Assembly (NCBI RefSeq): GCF_900090045.1
Contig: NC_041787.1
Location: 1,756,001 to 1,820,000, forward strand
Length of the DNA: 64,000 nucleotides
Direction of reading: 5' to 3'
Source of the DNA: Plasmodium malariae
Lineage: Eukaryota; Apicomplexa; Aconoidasida; Haemosporida; Plasmodiidae
Part shown: positions 1-10,449 of the stretch, piece by piece
How positions within the stretch are numbered: position 1 is the stretch's first letter
Layout of the letters: each line of letters starts with the position of its first letter
Notes under the pieces: model-generated
What the model was told of the DNA's origin: nothing
Databases searched by the model: none
What the model saw: the letters and a program-made list of their open reading frames with translations, nothing else
Program-made: the position numbers and the translations under genes

Positions 1-568
1 TTTTTTTACTCCTTTTATCTATTCCTTTTTTTTTTACTCTTTTTATCTATTCCTTTTTTTTTTACTCTTTTTATCTATTCCTTTTTTTTTATTCCCTTTT
101 TTTATTCCCTTTTTTTATTCCATTTTGTTCAAGAAATCAATTTCTATAAGATTTCACGTATCATATATAAAAATAGAGAGAATCTTAACACCCAAAAGTA
201 AATTTAAGTATTTTAAAAATTGACTGAAAATTTAAAGGGGAGTTTTACAAAAATATTACAAATTGAATTTCTAAAAGGTGGAAAGGTGAAGGAAACTCAT
301 TTTTTTTTTTTTTTTAATTTTTTTTCTTTGAGAAAGAATAAATTAATTTTTAAAAGAAGAAGGATATAGAACTACTTAGAGCGCAGGAAAAGAATTGTAT
401 CCCACACATCCGTCTTTATAGAATCAATTCTTTTCAGTCCGTCTTTATAGAATTCATTTGACGTGTAAAGAGAGAGACACCAAGCAAGGAGTAAGAAGAA
501 AAAAGGGTACAAGGAATACAACACATACAAGAAACAAACGAGATAATAACGATAAAAAGAATAAGCAA
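1..568. other. A+T-rich 5' flank of SmB with T-rich repeat
   Basis: Bases 1-115 are a T-rich tandem repeat with a period of about 26-27 bases (T-run, ACTC, T-run, ATCTATTCC). The rest is A/T-rich sequence without a convincing open frame, probably promoter and 5' leader of the SmB gene. In-frame codons run upstream of the chosen SmB start from 458, but they are Lys/Arg/Thr-rich and not Sm-like. Confidence 0.6.
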
Positions 569-1848
569 ATGGGGAAGAATTCACGCTTAGAAACGTGGTT
601 ACAGTACCGAGTAAGGGTTACTATAAGCGACACAAGGTACTTTGTTGGTACCTTTCTTTCCTATGACAGACATATGAATTTAGTTTTAGTAGACACGGAG
701 GAGTTTCGAAAAGTAAAGAGTCAGGAGAATTCTTTTAAGGTAAATTTTGCTATAGCGTTTATTGTGCGTACTGCAAAAAAATAAAAAATAAAAAATAAAA
801 ACAAAAATAAAAACAAAAATAAAAACAAAAATAAAAGCAAAAATAAAAACAAAAATAAAAACAAAAATAAAACAAAAATAAAAACAAAAATAAAAACAAA
901 AATAAAAACAAAAATAAAAACAAAAATAAAAACAAAAATAAAAACAAAAATAAAAACAAAAATAAAAACAAAAATAAAAACAAAAAAAAAAAATAAAAAC
1001 AAAAATAAAACAAAAATAAAAACAAAAATAAAAACAAAAATAAAAACAAAAATAAAAACAAAAATAAAAACAAAAATAAAAACAAAAATAAAAATATAAA
1101 ATGAATGAATAGATAAAAAAAGTAGATAAATAAGGAGATTATAAGCCATATATTTAATAACCTCGTCCACAATTTGCTACTCTACATTTTGCGTAGATCG
1201 CTCTATGCTGCTTACATGTATATATTTGGTGCACATATAGCATTTAGTTTTATGGTGGTACGAGGGTCTTCACCAGCAAAATGTGTGAAACACGGCGTAT
1301 TCCAATTTTTTACGTTATTTTTATGAGGACAGCAATTTCAAAAATTTTTCATAATTTTTTCATTTTTCGCATAATTTTTTTGAAATTTTTTTTTTTTTGA
1401 CATTTTTTCCCATTTTTAGGAAATAAAGAGAGTAGTAGGTTTGATTTTAATACGAGGAGAGAACGTTGTTTCTTTTACGGCTGAACGAGCTCCAGTCAAT
1501 AAGAAGTCCATGACTAACGTTGTGAATAAAGGCATAGCAACTGGAAGAGGTGTACCATTAAATAATTATGTACCAATGCAGGGCAATTTTAACGCAAATT
1601 TAACAAATCCAATAAGTAATATGCCAACAGGTATGGTATTAAATGCAGGTACAACAAAAAATTTAACTCCAGCTGTTAACCCGAATTTTAGATCGCCAAA
1701 TATGCCTTTAAATAATCAAAGACAAATGGTGCCTATGAATATGCAAATGAATCAACCACTTGGAAACACAAATAATACACAGCAAAGAATTTTACCACAA
1801 ATTCCTACGCAGCTTCCCTTCCCCCCTAATATGAAACCTCCAACATAA
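569..1848 (+). CDS. SNRPB: Small nuclear ribonucleoprotein-associated protein B (SmB)
   Basis: Core Sm protein of the spliceosomal snRNPs; SmB is one of seven proteins forming the ring around the U-rich Sm site of U1, U2, U4 and U5 snRNA. Two exons, 569-739 and 1420-1848, join in phase 0 (donor AAG|GTAAAT, acceptor TTTTTAG|GAA) to give 199 residues. The Sm1 motif is at about residues 12-50, with RYFVGTFLSYDRHMNLVLVD closely matching the SmB pattern of G-F-x-x-D-x-HMNL-x-L-x-D. The Sm2 motif GLILIRGENVVSF follows the splice, so the fold is only complete after splicing. The start at 569 is chosen because MGKNSRLE aligns with the family start. The C-terminal 100 residues are Met/Asn/Pro-rich and lack the PPPGMRPP repeats of animal SmB. 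The 680-base intron is unusually long and mostly repeat. Confidence 0.93.
780..1097. repeat. AAAAACAAAAAT-type array inside the SmB intron
   Basis: About 315 bases of near-perfect alternating AAAAAC and AAAAAT hexamers, with a few A-run irregularities. The array fills nearly half of the SmB intron. The apparent Phe/Leu/Ile/Val-repeat frames on the other strand come from the repeat and are not genes. Confidence 0.95.
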
Positions 1849-2118
1849 TATTTTTTTTTTTTTTTTTTTTTTAAATGACTTGTCTGGTGTGCTATACCAA
1901 CCATTTGTCCTTTTTTTGAGGTTCCGATGAAACGATGAGTGCTGGGATATGTATATGGACATATATATACATGTGTGCATATGAGAAAGTATATAGAAGC
2001 ACATGTACATATATGTATGCACATGAGAAAGTATGTAAGTACGTGTACATATATGTATGCACAATCATAAACGAGGGGGGAGGGGGGAAAAAAAGAAAAA
2101 AACAGGTTCAGTTGAATA

Positions 2119-3402
2119 ATGGCGAAACAGCGATATACCTTATGGACAATGTGTGAACATCATAACGAAGTTACTTCAACATAAAATTCTTTTTTAGAAT
2201 TTGCAAATAACACATTATGTGTAAAGAATCATTTTAATTACATTTGCTTATATGTGCACATATGCATATACACATATATGTACATGAACATACACATATG
2301 CATATACACATATATATACATGAACATACACATATGCATATACACATATATATACATGAACTTACACATATGCATATACACATATATATACATGAACATA
2401 CACATATGCATATACACATATATATACATGAACATACACATATGCATATACACATATATATACATGAACATACACATATGCATATACACATATATGTACA
2501 TGAACATACACATATGCATAATAAATGTTTGTTTTCATTTGATCATGATAAATTGTGTAGGTGTGTGAGGTTATCATTTTTACGTGTTTACGTTTTTTTT
2601 TTATTATTATATATTTGTAAAAAATTATTAAAAATGTTCATTTTATTTTATTTTATTTTTTTTTATATTTCCACTTTTACTTTACTAATTATAACTAGAG
2701 ACAGTTGATATTAATATTTATCTCTTTCTATTTTCAAATCTTTCTTTAAAACTTGGAGAACTTCCTTTTATAAAATTTTTCAAGCATGCATTAGGGATTA
2801 TAATTTTGTTATTACCATGTTCATAATTTTGTTCTGGTGTAACTATTCACCATCTGAGGAATTTCCCATTTCCCTGTTTCGAAGAAATTGTACGGACGTG
2901 TGTTTCTACTCTACATTGTCAAGTTTTCCTGTGTTAATTAGATGCTTCAAAATTGCTCACATTTGTACTTACATATATAGATATATATATACGTATATAC
3001 GTGCATAATATATATATATATTGCAATATTGTGCCATTTAGCATATACGTTATACCACCTATATATGCACAATCCCAGTTTTATGTATTTAAAAAAAAAA
3101 AAAAGTGGGAATTGTGTCTTTCATTAAAACTAAAATAAATAATTGTATCGTATGTAAAAATTTTAGCAGCATAGCTTTTTCTATTATGGCATAGTTACAT
3201 AAAGGAATGTAAAAAAAATAAAGAGCTGTTTTATTATACCGTGTTTAGCTTTATCATACTTTATTTAGCTTTACTTTGATATTTGCTTTGTTCTGTTCTT
3301 TCCTTTTTTGTTTCATTTCATATGGAACAGCATTACATGTGGACGGCTATCACGTATGGTATTTACCTGATGCTCTTTACCGATGGAAGAACAGTCATGT
3401 GA
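2119..3402 (+). CDS. Candidate 40-residue spliced microprotein (uncertain)
   Basis: Not a recognised family. The first candidate exon, 2119-2169, reads MAKQRYTLWTMCEHHNE and stops at a GTTACT donor in phase 0. The second, 3331-3402, follows a CAG acceptor and reads HYMWTAITYGIYLMLFTDGR plus three residues and a stop. The second half has one possible membrane segment. Both pieces have mixed codon composition, unlike the repeats between them. The 1161-base intron would contain the 36-bp array at 2255-2520. The donor is weak and chance is a real alternative. Confidence 0.2.
2255..2520. repeat. 36-bp minisatellite, about 7 copies
   Basis: Unit of 36 bases built from CATATGCATATACACATA, a TATATACATG block and AACATACA. 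Copies differ mainly by TATATA versus TATGTA. It is non-coding in all frames except for repetitive His/Met/Ile/Tyr strings. Confidence 0.93.
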
Positions 3403-4125
3403 GATACATAATTTTATTTAAATATTGTCCAAATAAAAATAAATGCAGAAAATAATTTTAACCAATTTTAAATACAGTGCAAACAGGGTTTGAATTACTT
3501 TTACATTACTACTTTAAAAATAATTTTACGATGCATGGATGAGGAACATTCTATATATATACATATATATCTATATATACATGATGCAGAACTTTATTAG
3601 CATTTTTCTTCTTTTCGGCTTAAAATGTATTTGTTCATATTTTTGAAAAATATAATAAAAAGAATTAAGCAAGAAGAAATTTCGCAAAAAAAAAAAAAAA
3701 AAAAGTGTAAAAGGTAATAATAACAAGAAAATGCTAAATTTAAAAAAGAAAACTTGGGGTTATATTTCATTACAGCATATTAAAAGACTTAAAATTTTGA
3801 TTATCACTACTACAACTGTTGCTCATTAAATTTTTTTTTTTTTTTTTTTTTTATCTTAATTACATAATATATGCAATTACATTACGCACGCAATAAAATA
3901 GGGAAAAGAGGATGGGGGAAAAAATATATCAAAACCTAAAATAGAGAAAAAAAAAGAAGAAATGAAAAAAAAAAAAAAAATATATAATATTAAATTAATT
4001 CAACTTAATCCTAATTACAAGAAAATCTAATTAAATCATATTAGTAATAGAGATGACCTTTAGTGCTAATTGTTTTGAAAGTATAAAAAAAATTTATACA
4101 ACAAAATTGGGTTTATGTACTTACA

Positions 4126-4179
<54 letters not shown>

Positions 4180-4273
4180 CATGTATACATGCATACGTGG
4201 ATATTTAACTGTAGTATGTAACATCACTAATTTAACGGGAACACAACACAAACATATAGAAGAAACAAATAAA

Positions 4274-4521
4274 GCTAAAAATAAATACATCTTTGTATGA
4301 AGATTTTAAATTATTTATTTTATTATAATTTTGATTTGTACCTCGAACATTGAAGGCTGTAACGTAAATAATTGAGCTACGCCATTCCATTTATATAAAT
4401 AAATATATATATACATATATATATAAACACATTCGCCGGTATATTCTTCCCTAGCGGTTTTTTACATGCCACATTTATTTTTACTAAGGGATAAGGCAAG
4501 CGCCTGTTCGTCGTACTGCAT
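4274..4521 (-). CDS. Candidate 5' end of a minus-strand gene with a ubiquitin-interacting motif (partial model)
   Basis: On the minus strand, an ATG at 4521 opens an 18-codon exon ending in phase 2 at a GTAAAA donor (exon 4521-4466). It reads MQYDEQALALSLSKNKCG. The block DEQALALSLS fits the ubiquitin-interacting motif core (acidic, then A-L-x-x-S). A second exon, 4376-4342, continues SIIYVTAFNVR after a TAG acceptor in matching phase. A third could begin at 4274 after TTTTTAG with ALFVSSICLCC, and its end was not found. The model points away from the ubiquitin protease at 5039 and would share its promoter region. I do not recognise a family, and a 19-residue chance frame is possible. Confidence 0.28.
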
Positions 4522-4823
4522 GTATACATATGTATATGTGTATGTATATGTATATGTATATGTATATATATATATATATGCTTATATGTCTGTACGTATA
4601 CACGAGTAAATTTACATGTGTATATACATGCACATGTACTTTTAACTATGTTTTATTTTAACTGGTAAATGTACAATATTTGCTTACAACTGACTATGAT
4701 ACAAATGAAATTGAAAAAGTCCTCCTGAAATAGTAGAAATTTAAAAAAAAAAAAAAATTAATAAAAAAAAACGGAAAAAAAAAAAGAAAAAAAAAAAACG
4801 GAAAAAAAAAACGGAAAAAACAA

Positions 4824-4963
4824 AACGGAAAAAGCAAAACGGAAAAAGCAAAACGGAAAAAGCAAAACGGAATAAGCAAAACGGAATAAGCTAAACGGAA
4901 TAAGCAAAACGGAATAAGCAAAACGGAATAAGCAAAACGGAATAAGCAAAACGGAAAAACACA
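4824..4963. repeat. 14-bp minisatellite upstream of the ubiquitin protease
   Basis: About ten copies of a 14-base unit (GGAATAAGCAAAAC / GGAAAAAGCAAAAC), ending roughly 75 bases before the ATG of the ubiquitin protease. It therefore probably lies in that gene's 5' leader or core promoter. Confidence 0.92.
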
Positions 4964-5038
4964 AAAAGTCAAAACGCAAAAAGTCAAAACGCAAAAACAT
5001 TAGTGCCAGAAATACACAAAAATACATGAGGCAAAATT

Positions 5039-8000
5039 ATGAGTTTTCTGAAAGGGAAAATTCATGTTTCTATTTTGAATAAGTTTGTTGATTTTTACGC
5101 AGAAAAAAATTATGAACGTGTTCAGAACATTTCGGTAGCGAATAACAATGAATTTAAAAAAAAGAAAAGACAACATGCATCGAGTAGATATGTTGAAGAG
5201 GACGAAAAAAATATAGGGAGAAAGAGGAAAGATTTTCTTAGAAAAAAGCGGAAAAAAGAATGTGAGAAAGAATTAATTAAATATAATATAAAATGTAGGA
5301 AAATAAAGAAAGTCATAAGTAGGAAGAAAAGGAAAAATGAAGACGAAAAGGAATACATACCTTTCCAAGGAAAACAGAACAAGGAAAAATTTAGTGCTTC
5401 TTCAGTTGAAGGGAGCGAAAATGAAAAGACATTAATCGACAAAATGGAGGAGGAAAAAACATGTATTTTATCGAAAAATCATGGCAATGTGTTGTCAAGT
5501 AAATTAAAGAGGATTAACAAAATAAAAAATTATAGGAGTAATAAAAAAAGTAATAAAAAGTTCACAAGGAGTAAAATAAAAAAAAATTTACATCCTCTGT
5601 TGAATAATGGAAAGAATATATTTCTTAATAGAGGATTGAGTCATTATTATCATCTAGCTAATTCTTATAAAAAATTTTTAAAAATTAAAAAAAAAAACAA
5701 GAGCATGGAAAAGAATTTTGAAAATAGTATAATTGGGGGAAAATTAAGCAGAACAAAACTAATTACTTCGAAGAATGACTCACCATCACCTACATTAAGG
5801 GATGACGAAAATGTAAATAAAGAACAGGAGAAGCAGTTATGTGTTAAAGGAAGAGTAAGAAATGGGTTAAAAGCAACTGACCTAGGTGAAATAAGTGAAA
5901 AGAAGATGAAGCAGAAGAAGGAAAAAAAAAAAAAAGATAAAACTTCATCCACGGGAAAAGATTATTGTAAAAAAAGAAAATATCAGTCCCCTCCTCAAAC
6001 AGATGAAAACATGCAGTTTATTATGTGTAGCAGTTTGGAGGAGCGGTATAAAAGAAACACAAGTAAAACGGAAAATTTGAAAAATAAGAAAATTTCGGTA
6101 AAATACAGAATAAAAACTTCAAACACAGTAAGTAGAGATGATTGTACAAAATTTTCAAAAAATATAGAAAAATATGGCGTTAATAATAAAATGAAAAAGG
6201 ACAAACAAAGAGTGAAGAGAAAAAAGAGCGAAATGATGAACAGGTTTAGGTCTAGTATAAACCAGAGCGTTTATTGTCAGGTCGAGGAAAATATACCGAA
6301 AGGATGTACGAGTATTACGCAAGGCACTAACAATACGCAAGATAAAATGGATATTTTTACTTCAAACCCGCATAGCAAAGGGGGGGGGAAAAATAATTCT
6401 GAAACTGAACACATTAGTTATGAAAATGATAGTAGTAGTAGTAGTAGTCATTTCGAAGGATCAACGAGTGATATACATGACAGTTTTAGTATCAACCATG
6501 ATGAGAGGAAAGACCGAAATATTATAGAAAGTGCACAAAGAAAGAAGAGAAAGAAGAAAAAACCGCAAAAAGGAAAGGAAGATATATATAAAGATAACAG
6601 TATCATAAATGAATGCAAAAGGAAAGATAACAAGTATAATATCGTTAATGTTACTTCGATCAATGAATTAGTCGAGAGGGGGGTGCGAATCGAAAAAGAG
6701 GAGAGACAAGAAGAAAAACAGGTACAACAGGTACAACAGGTACAACAGATACAACAGGTACAACAGGTACAACAGGTACAACAGGTACAACAGGTACAAC
6801 AGGTACAACAGGTACAACAGGTACAACAGGTACAACAGGTACAACAGGTACAACAGGTACAACAGGTACAACAGGTACAACAGGTACAACAGGTACAACA
6901 GGTACAACAGGTACAACAGGTACAACAGGTACAACAGGTACAACAGGTACAACAGATACAACAGGTACAACAGGTACAACAGGTACAACAGATACAAAAT
7001 CAAAATATGCAGTATATGAAGGAAGGCAGGGAGACCACTTGTTATATCACACAATATAGCAGCAGAGAAGCTGGAAATAACGAATGTTTAAAAAAGGGCG
7101 ATAGTAACCTTAGTAATTCCAGTGATGGACGAACAAATGTAATTCGTGTGGAGGGGACAAAAAGTACAAAGGGTGAAGAAGATGGGAAAAAGGAAGCTAT
7201 AGGGGTGAATATCAGGAACGAGGGCAACATCCCTACTGATAATAGGAACAAAGAAAATAACACCACCATTGTTAACAGGAACAGTGAAAACGACTCTACT
7301 AGTGTTAACAGGAAGGATGCAGAAAATCCGGCGCTTAACAAGCGCTCAGTGCAGATGGACTGCGCAGAAAAGGGATTTGGGAAAGCGCTGCTAGACAGTA
7401 GTAGTAGTAATGGTTTGAATTTAAAAGAGTACCTAATATTAAAGGAGATAAAAACCAAGGAAGATAATGAAATGATTCATCTAAATTTGGATTCAACATT
7501 TTTTGTATCAAAAGGGGCAGGATTATATAACTATGGTCAGAATATATGTTTTTTTAATAGTATTATCCAAACGTTTATAAGGATCCCATACGTTTGTAAA
7601 GATTTACTTAATAAATTACATTCTCTAAATTGCGAAAAAAAGAAAAGTCGAGTATTTTGTTTCTATTGTTTATTCGAACAGTTCGCTTGTACTATTATAT
7701 CAAAAAGATGTGTAATAAAAAATATATTAATTCCATATATTAAAAAATATATATGTAATAGTTATCATATAGGGTATCAAGAAGATGTACATGAGTATTT
7801 GAGATATTTTTTATGTTCTTTAGAAAAATCTTCTTTTTATTCTTCTATATATATTCAAAAAATGTTCACAGGAGTAACAAAGAATGTAACTATATGTATG
7901 AAATGTAATAATGTTTCTTTAAAATATGAACAATATTATGAATTAGCTTTAGATATAAGTTCTTCTAATAATTTAGAGGAAGCATTAAAAAAATTTTTAT

Positions 8001-9667
8001 CCAAAGAAATGCTTATGGGAGATAATGGATATTTTTGTGAAAAATGTGGTAAGAAAAAAAAAGCTACTAAACAATGTGTTATTAATAAATTACCAAGAGT
8101 ATTAACAATTCAGGTAAAAAGATTTTTTATGAATTCTAAACATCATGTTGTCAAAAATCATAAATATCTTTCCTACCCATTATACTTAGATATGAAATAT
8201 TATGTAAATAACTATGATTTATTTGAAAATAATTTTAATAATAATGTCATATCGTTATATGAAAAAATGAACAAAAATGGAAATAGCCAAAATAGTCATC
8301 TTATTAAAGAACACACTACTACTGTTCTTAATTATAAAAATTACAACAACGCTATTGGTGAGTTACGTTTTAACGGTTTAAATATTAGTAGAAGACATTT
8401 ACATATGAGGAATATGTCAAATGAAGAGAAACGAGAATCTTTCTTTAGAAATGACAACAATACTCCGTATGAAGACGCAGTTCGAACGAGGTACTGCAGT
8501 GTATGGGCTGATAAACCCCATGTTCGTGCAGGTTCCAACTACAACAACTACAGCTGCCATAATGATAATGATAATAATTGTAATAATAATGATAATGAGA
8601 AGAATGATAATAATTGTAATAATAATGATAATGAGAAGAATGATAATAATTGTAATAATAATGATAATGAGAAGAATTATAATAATTGTAATAATAATGA
8701 TAATAATGATAATAATAATAATAATAGCAACAACAATAATAATAAGAATAATAATAATAATGAGAAGAATGATAATAAGAATAATAATAATAATGAGAAG
8801 AATGATAACAAAAGGGCTTGTGGTGGATACATGGACACGTGCAGCAGCATGCGTGTTTTAAAAGAAATAGAAAGCATGCTCACCAATTTAAAAAGGGAAA
8901 TATATCGGAAGCAAATGAACAGAAAGGATTCCACATCCAACTTGAAAGACCTTATAATTGAAAAAAGAAAAAGTATTATGAACGAGTTAAGAAAAATAAG
9001 ATACACTAAATTTTACAAAGATGTTCTTCTAACTATATGCAAAGACTTTAACACAATGAACTATTATGTTAAGACGAATTGTGAAAATAAAAATGTTAGC
9101 CAAAAAACTGTTTTGTTGAAGTACAAGGTTGACTATTACCACAAGAGGGGGGGTTATCAGCAATACAGGAGCAGGGGTAGAAAGCAGTTATATATGGCAT
9201 GTGAAGGATCCAGTGGTGCAAGTAATGCGCGTGATGCGGAAAGACAAAGCGACTATGGAAAACTGGACGAACAGAGAAGAAGAAACAATTTGAACAATTC
9301 CATTAATGAAGAGAATGGCTATTTCTCTTACGAGCTAACAGGCCTAATTAAGCATCTCGGATCTGGAACGGAATATGGTCATTACGTTGCCCTCACAAAA
9401 TCGAACAATAATATTTATTTGCAATGTGATGATAATAATATTTCTTATATTAACAAGCATGACATACTAAATTGTGTAAAGAATGCCTATGTGTTTATAT
9501 ATACTTGCATCAATCCTGGTTTCATTGACTTTTATAATAAATACATTGATGTTTCGGAAAAAAAAAAATTTAATATAAATTTACCTGTATTCGAAAAGCG
9601 CGTTGAATTTAAGGAGCGAATAACAATGCCCAAGAAGATGTTCATAAGCAAGTCTCTCCACTACTAA
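5039..9667 (+). CDS. Ubiquitin-specific protease (peptidase family C19), 1542 residues
   Basis: Predicted cysteine protease that removes ubiquitin from proteins. One exon. Residues 1-820 are Lys/Arg-rich and disordered, with about 30 VQQ repeats at roughly 561-653. The catalytic domain starts near residue 820: GLYNYGQNICFFNSIIQ is the Cys box (nucleophile Cys837), the His box GHYVALTK supplies His1448, and LQCDDNN supplies Asp1464/1465. All triad positions are present. A CxxC pair (CMKCNN) and a second one (CEKCGK) form the usual zinc-binding finger, followed by LPRVLTIQVKRF typical of C19. An Asn/Asp-rich insertion (about residues 1174-1259) splits the domain before the His box. The domain layout resembles the USP36/USP42 group, but I cannot assign an orthologue. 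The basic N-terminus suggests a nuclear or nucleolar location (inference). Confidence 0.93.
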   Translation: MSFLKGKIHVSILNKFVDFYAEKNYERVQNISVANNNEFKKKKRQHASSRYVEEDEKNIGRKRKDFLRKKRKKECEKELIKYNIKCRKIKKVISRKKRKNEDEKEYIPFQGKQNKEKFSASSVEGSENEKTLIDKMEEEKTCILSKNHGNVLSSKLKRINKIKNYRSNKKSNKKFTRSKIKKNLHPLLNNGKNIFLNRGLSHYYHLANSYKKFLKIKKKNKSMEKNFENSIIGGKLSRTKLITSKNDSPSPTLRDDENVNKEQEKQLCVKGRVRNGLKATDLGEISEKKMKQKKEKKKKDKTSSTGKDYCKKRKYQSPPQTDENMQFIMCSSLEERYKRNTSKTENLKNKKISVKYRIKTSNTVSRDDCTKFSKNIEKYGVNNKMKKDKQRVKRKKSEMMNRFRSSINQSVYCQVEENIPKGCTSITQGTNNTQDKMDIFTSNPHSKGGGKNNSETEHISYENDSSSSSSHFEGSTSDIHDSFSINHDERKDRNIIESAQRKKRKKKKPQKGKEDIYKDNSIINECKRKDNKYNIVNVTSINELVERGVRIEKEERQEEKQVQQVQQVQQIQQVQQVQQVQQVQQVQQVQQVQQVQQVQQVQQVQQVQQVQQVQQVQQVQQVQQVQQVQQVQQVQQVQQIQQVQQVQQVQQIQNQNMQYMKEGRETTCYITQYSSREAGNNECLKKGDSNLSNSSDGRTNVIRVEGTKSTKGEEDGKKEAIGVNIRNEGNIPTDNRNKENNTTIVNRNSENDSTSVNRKDAENPALNKRSVQMDCAEKGFGKALLDSSSSNGLNLKEYLILKEIKTKEDNEMIHLNLDSTFFVSKGAGLYNYGQNICFFNSIIQTFIRIPYVCKDLLNKLHSLNCEKKKSRVFCFYCLFEQFACTIISKRCVIKNILIPYIKKYICNSYHIGYQEDVHEYLRYFLCSLEKSSFYSSIYIQKMFTGVTKNVTICMKCNNVSLKYEQYYELALDISSSNNLEEALKKFLSKEMLMGDNGYFCEKCGKKKKATKQCVINKLPRVLTIQVKRFFMNSKHHVVKNHKYLSYPLYLDMKYYVNNYDLFENNFNNNVISLYEKMNKNGNSQNSHLIKEHTTTVLNYKNYNNAIGELRFNGLNISRRHLHMRNMSNEEKRESFFRNDNNTPYEDAVRTRYCSVWADKPHVRAGSNYNNYSCHNDNDNNCNNNDNEKNDNNCNNNDNEKNDNNCNNNDNEKNYNNCNNNDNNDNNNNNSNNNNNKNNNNNEKNDNKNNNNNEKNDNKRACGGYMDTCSSMRVLKEIESMLTNLKREIYRKQMNRKDSTSNLKDLIIEKRKSIMNELRKIRYTKFYKDVLLTICKDFNTMNYYVKTNCENKNVSQKTVLLKYKVDYYHKRGGYQQYRSRGRKQLYMACEGSSGASNARDAERQSDYGKLDEQRRRNNLNNSINEENGYFSYELTGLIKHLGSGTEYGHYVALTKSNNNIYLQCDDNNISYINKHDILNCVKNAYVFIYTCINPGFIDFYNKYIDVSEKKKFNINLPVFEKRVEFKERITMPKKMFISKSLHY
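6719..6997 (+). repeat. 9-bp coding repeat giving (VQQ)n
   Basis: About 30 tandem copies of GTACAACAG, almost without synonymous change. Three copies have ATA for GTA (Ile for Val). It lies within the disordered N-terminal half of the ubiquitin protease. The near-identity at the DNA level shows recent slippage or strong homogenisation. Confidence 0.95.
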
Positions 9668-9698
9668 TTTTGTTTTGCATTCTATTACGGGGTCGTCC

Positions 9699-9730
9699 CA
9701 TATCTTCATATTAAGGATTATGAAGATATG
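9699..9730 (+). other. Perfect 12-bp inverted repeat after the ubiquitin protease stop codon
   Basis: CATATCTTCATA (9699-9710) and TATGAAGATATG (9719-9730) are exact reverse complements separated by eight bases. The hairpin would begin about 32 bases after the stop codon, in the presumed 3' UTR. A function in RNA processing or stability is only a guess. Confidence 0.7.
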
Positions 9731-10414
9731 CAGAGATGAACACACGGACAGATGCATTGAGTGAAGATGAAATGAAAGATTGGCTAGGTTAAATTATTTC
9801 GTAATACCTTGGCACATATAACATGAAAATATTTAAAGCAGAAAAACAACCACATTGAAAGGCTACGTTGAATGCTTATGCCTACATGTTGGATCCACCC
9901 GATAATTTACATACACACCACGCAAAAATAAAAGAAAAGAAGAAATGGGATGAGATCAAAATAAGAGTAGATCAGACGAGATAATGAAAATGTGGAATTT
10001 ACTTGGGGACGGGGCGTACATATAAAGGATGTACGAAAAATGCGTGGTTTATTTTTTGAGAATATTTTAATTTATAAAAAAGAAACATTCCCTTGATAAT
10101 ATTCTCGATTTTAGTTAATACACTTGAGTATTATTTGTGTTTGGAACTACCTTTTAAAATACATTATAATTCGTTTTTATCATGTTTCTGTTTCGTAATA
10201 ATTTGTTTTAAATATCCTTCTTGCTATATATATAGCTGGTATATAAACGGCGTGCATACATAGTAACTGTGTATAAAACATATATACTTTGTAAGGAGTT
10301 AGAGATATTAAAAGGACTTATGAGATGAAGAATGGTTAATGAATCGTGTATGGTTGTAGCATGTTTGTTGATGGCTGCTTGTTGAAGACACAGTCCATCT
10401 CTTTTGTTCAGTAA

Positions 10415-10449
<35 letters not shown>

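Noticed and set aside
721..1172. 149- and 137-codon minus-strand frames of Phe/Leu/Ile/Val repeats
   Set aside because: They are the reverse reading of the AAAAACAAAAAT array in the SmB intron.
2234..2708. Long His/Ile/Met/Tyr and Cys/Ile/Tyr frames on both strands
   Set aside because: Products of the 36-bp array; open in several frames at once.
6668..7054. 128-codon minus-strand Leu/Tyr frame
   Set aside because: Antisense of the VQQ repeat in the ubiquitin protease.
8421..8861. 146-codon plus-strand frame inside the protease
   Set aside because: Off-frame shadow of the Asn-rich insertion; the protease frame is supported by the catalytic motifs on both sides.
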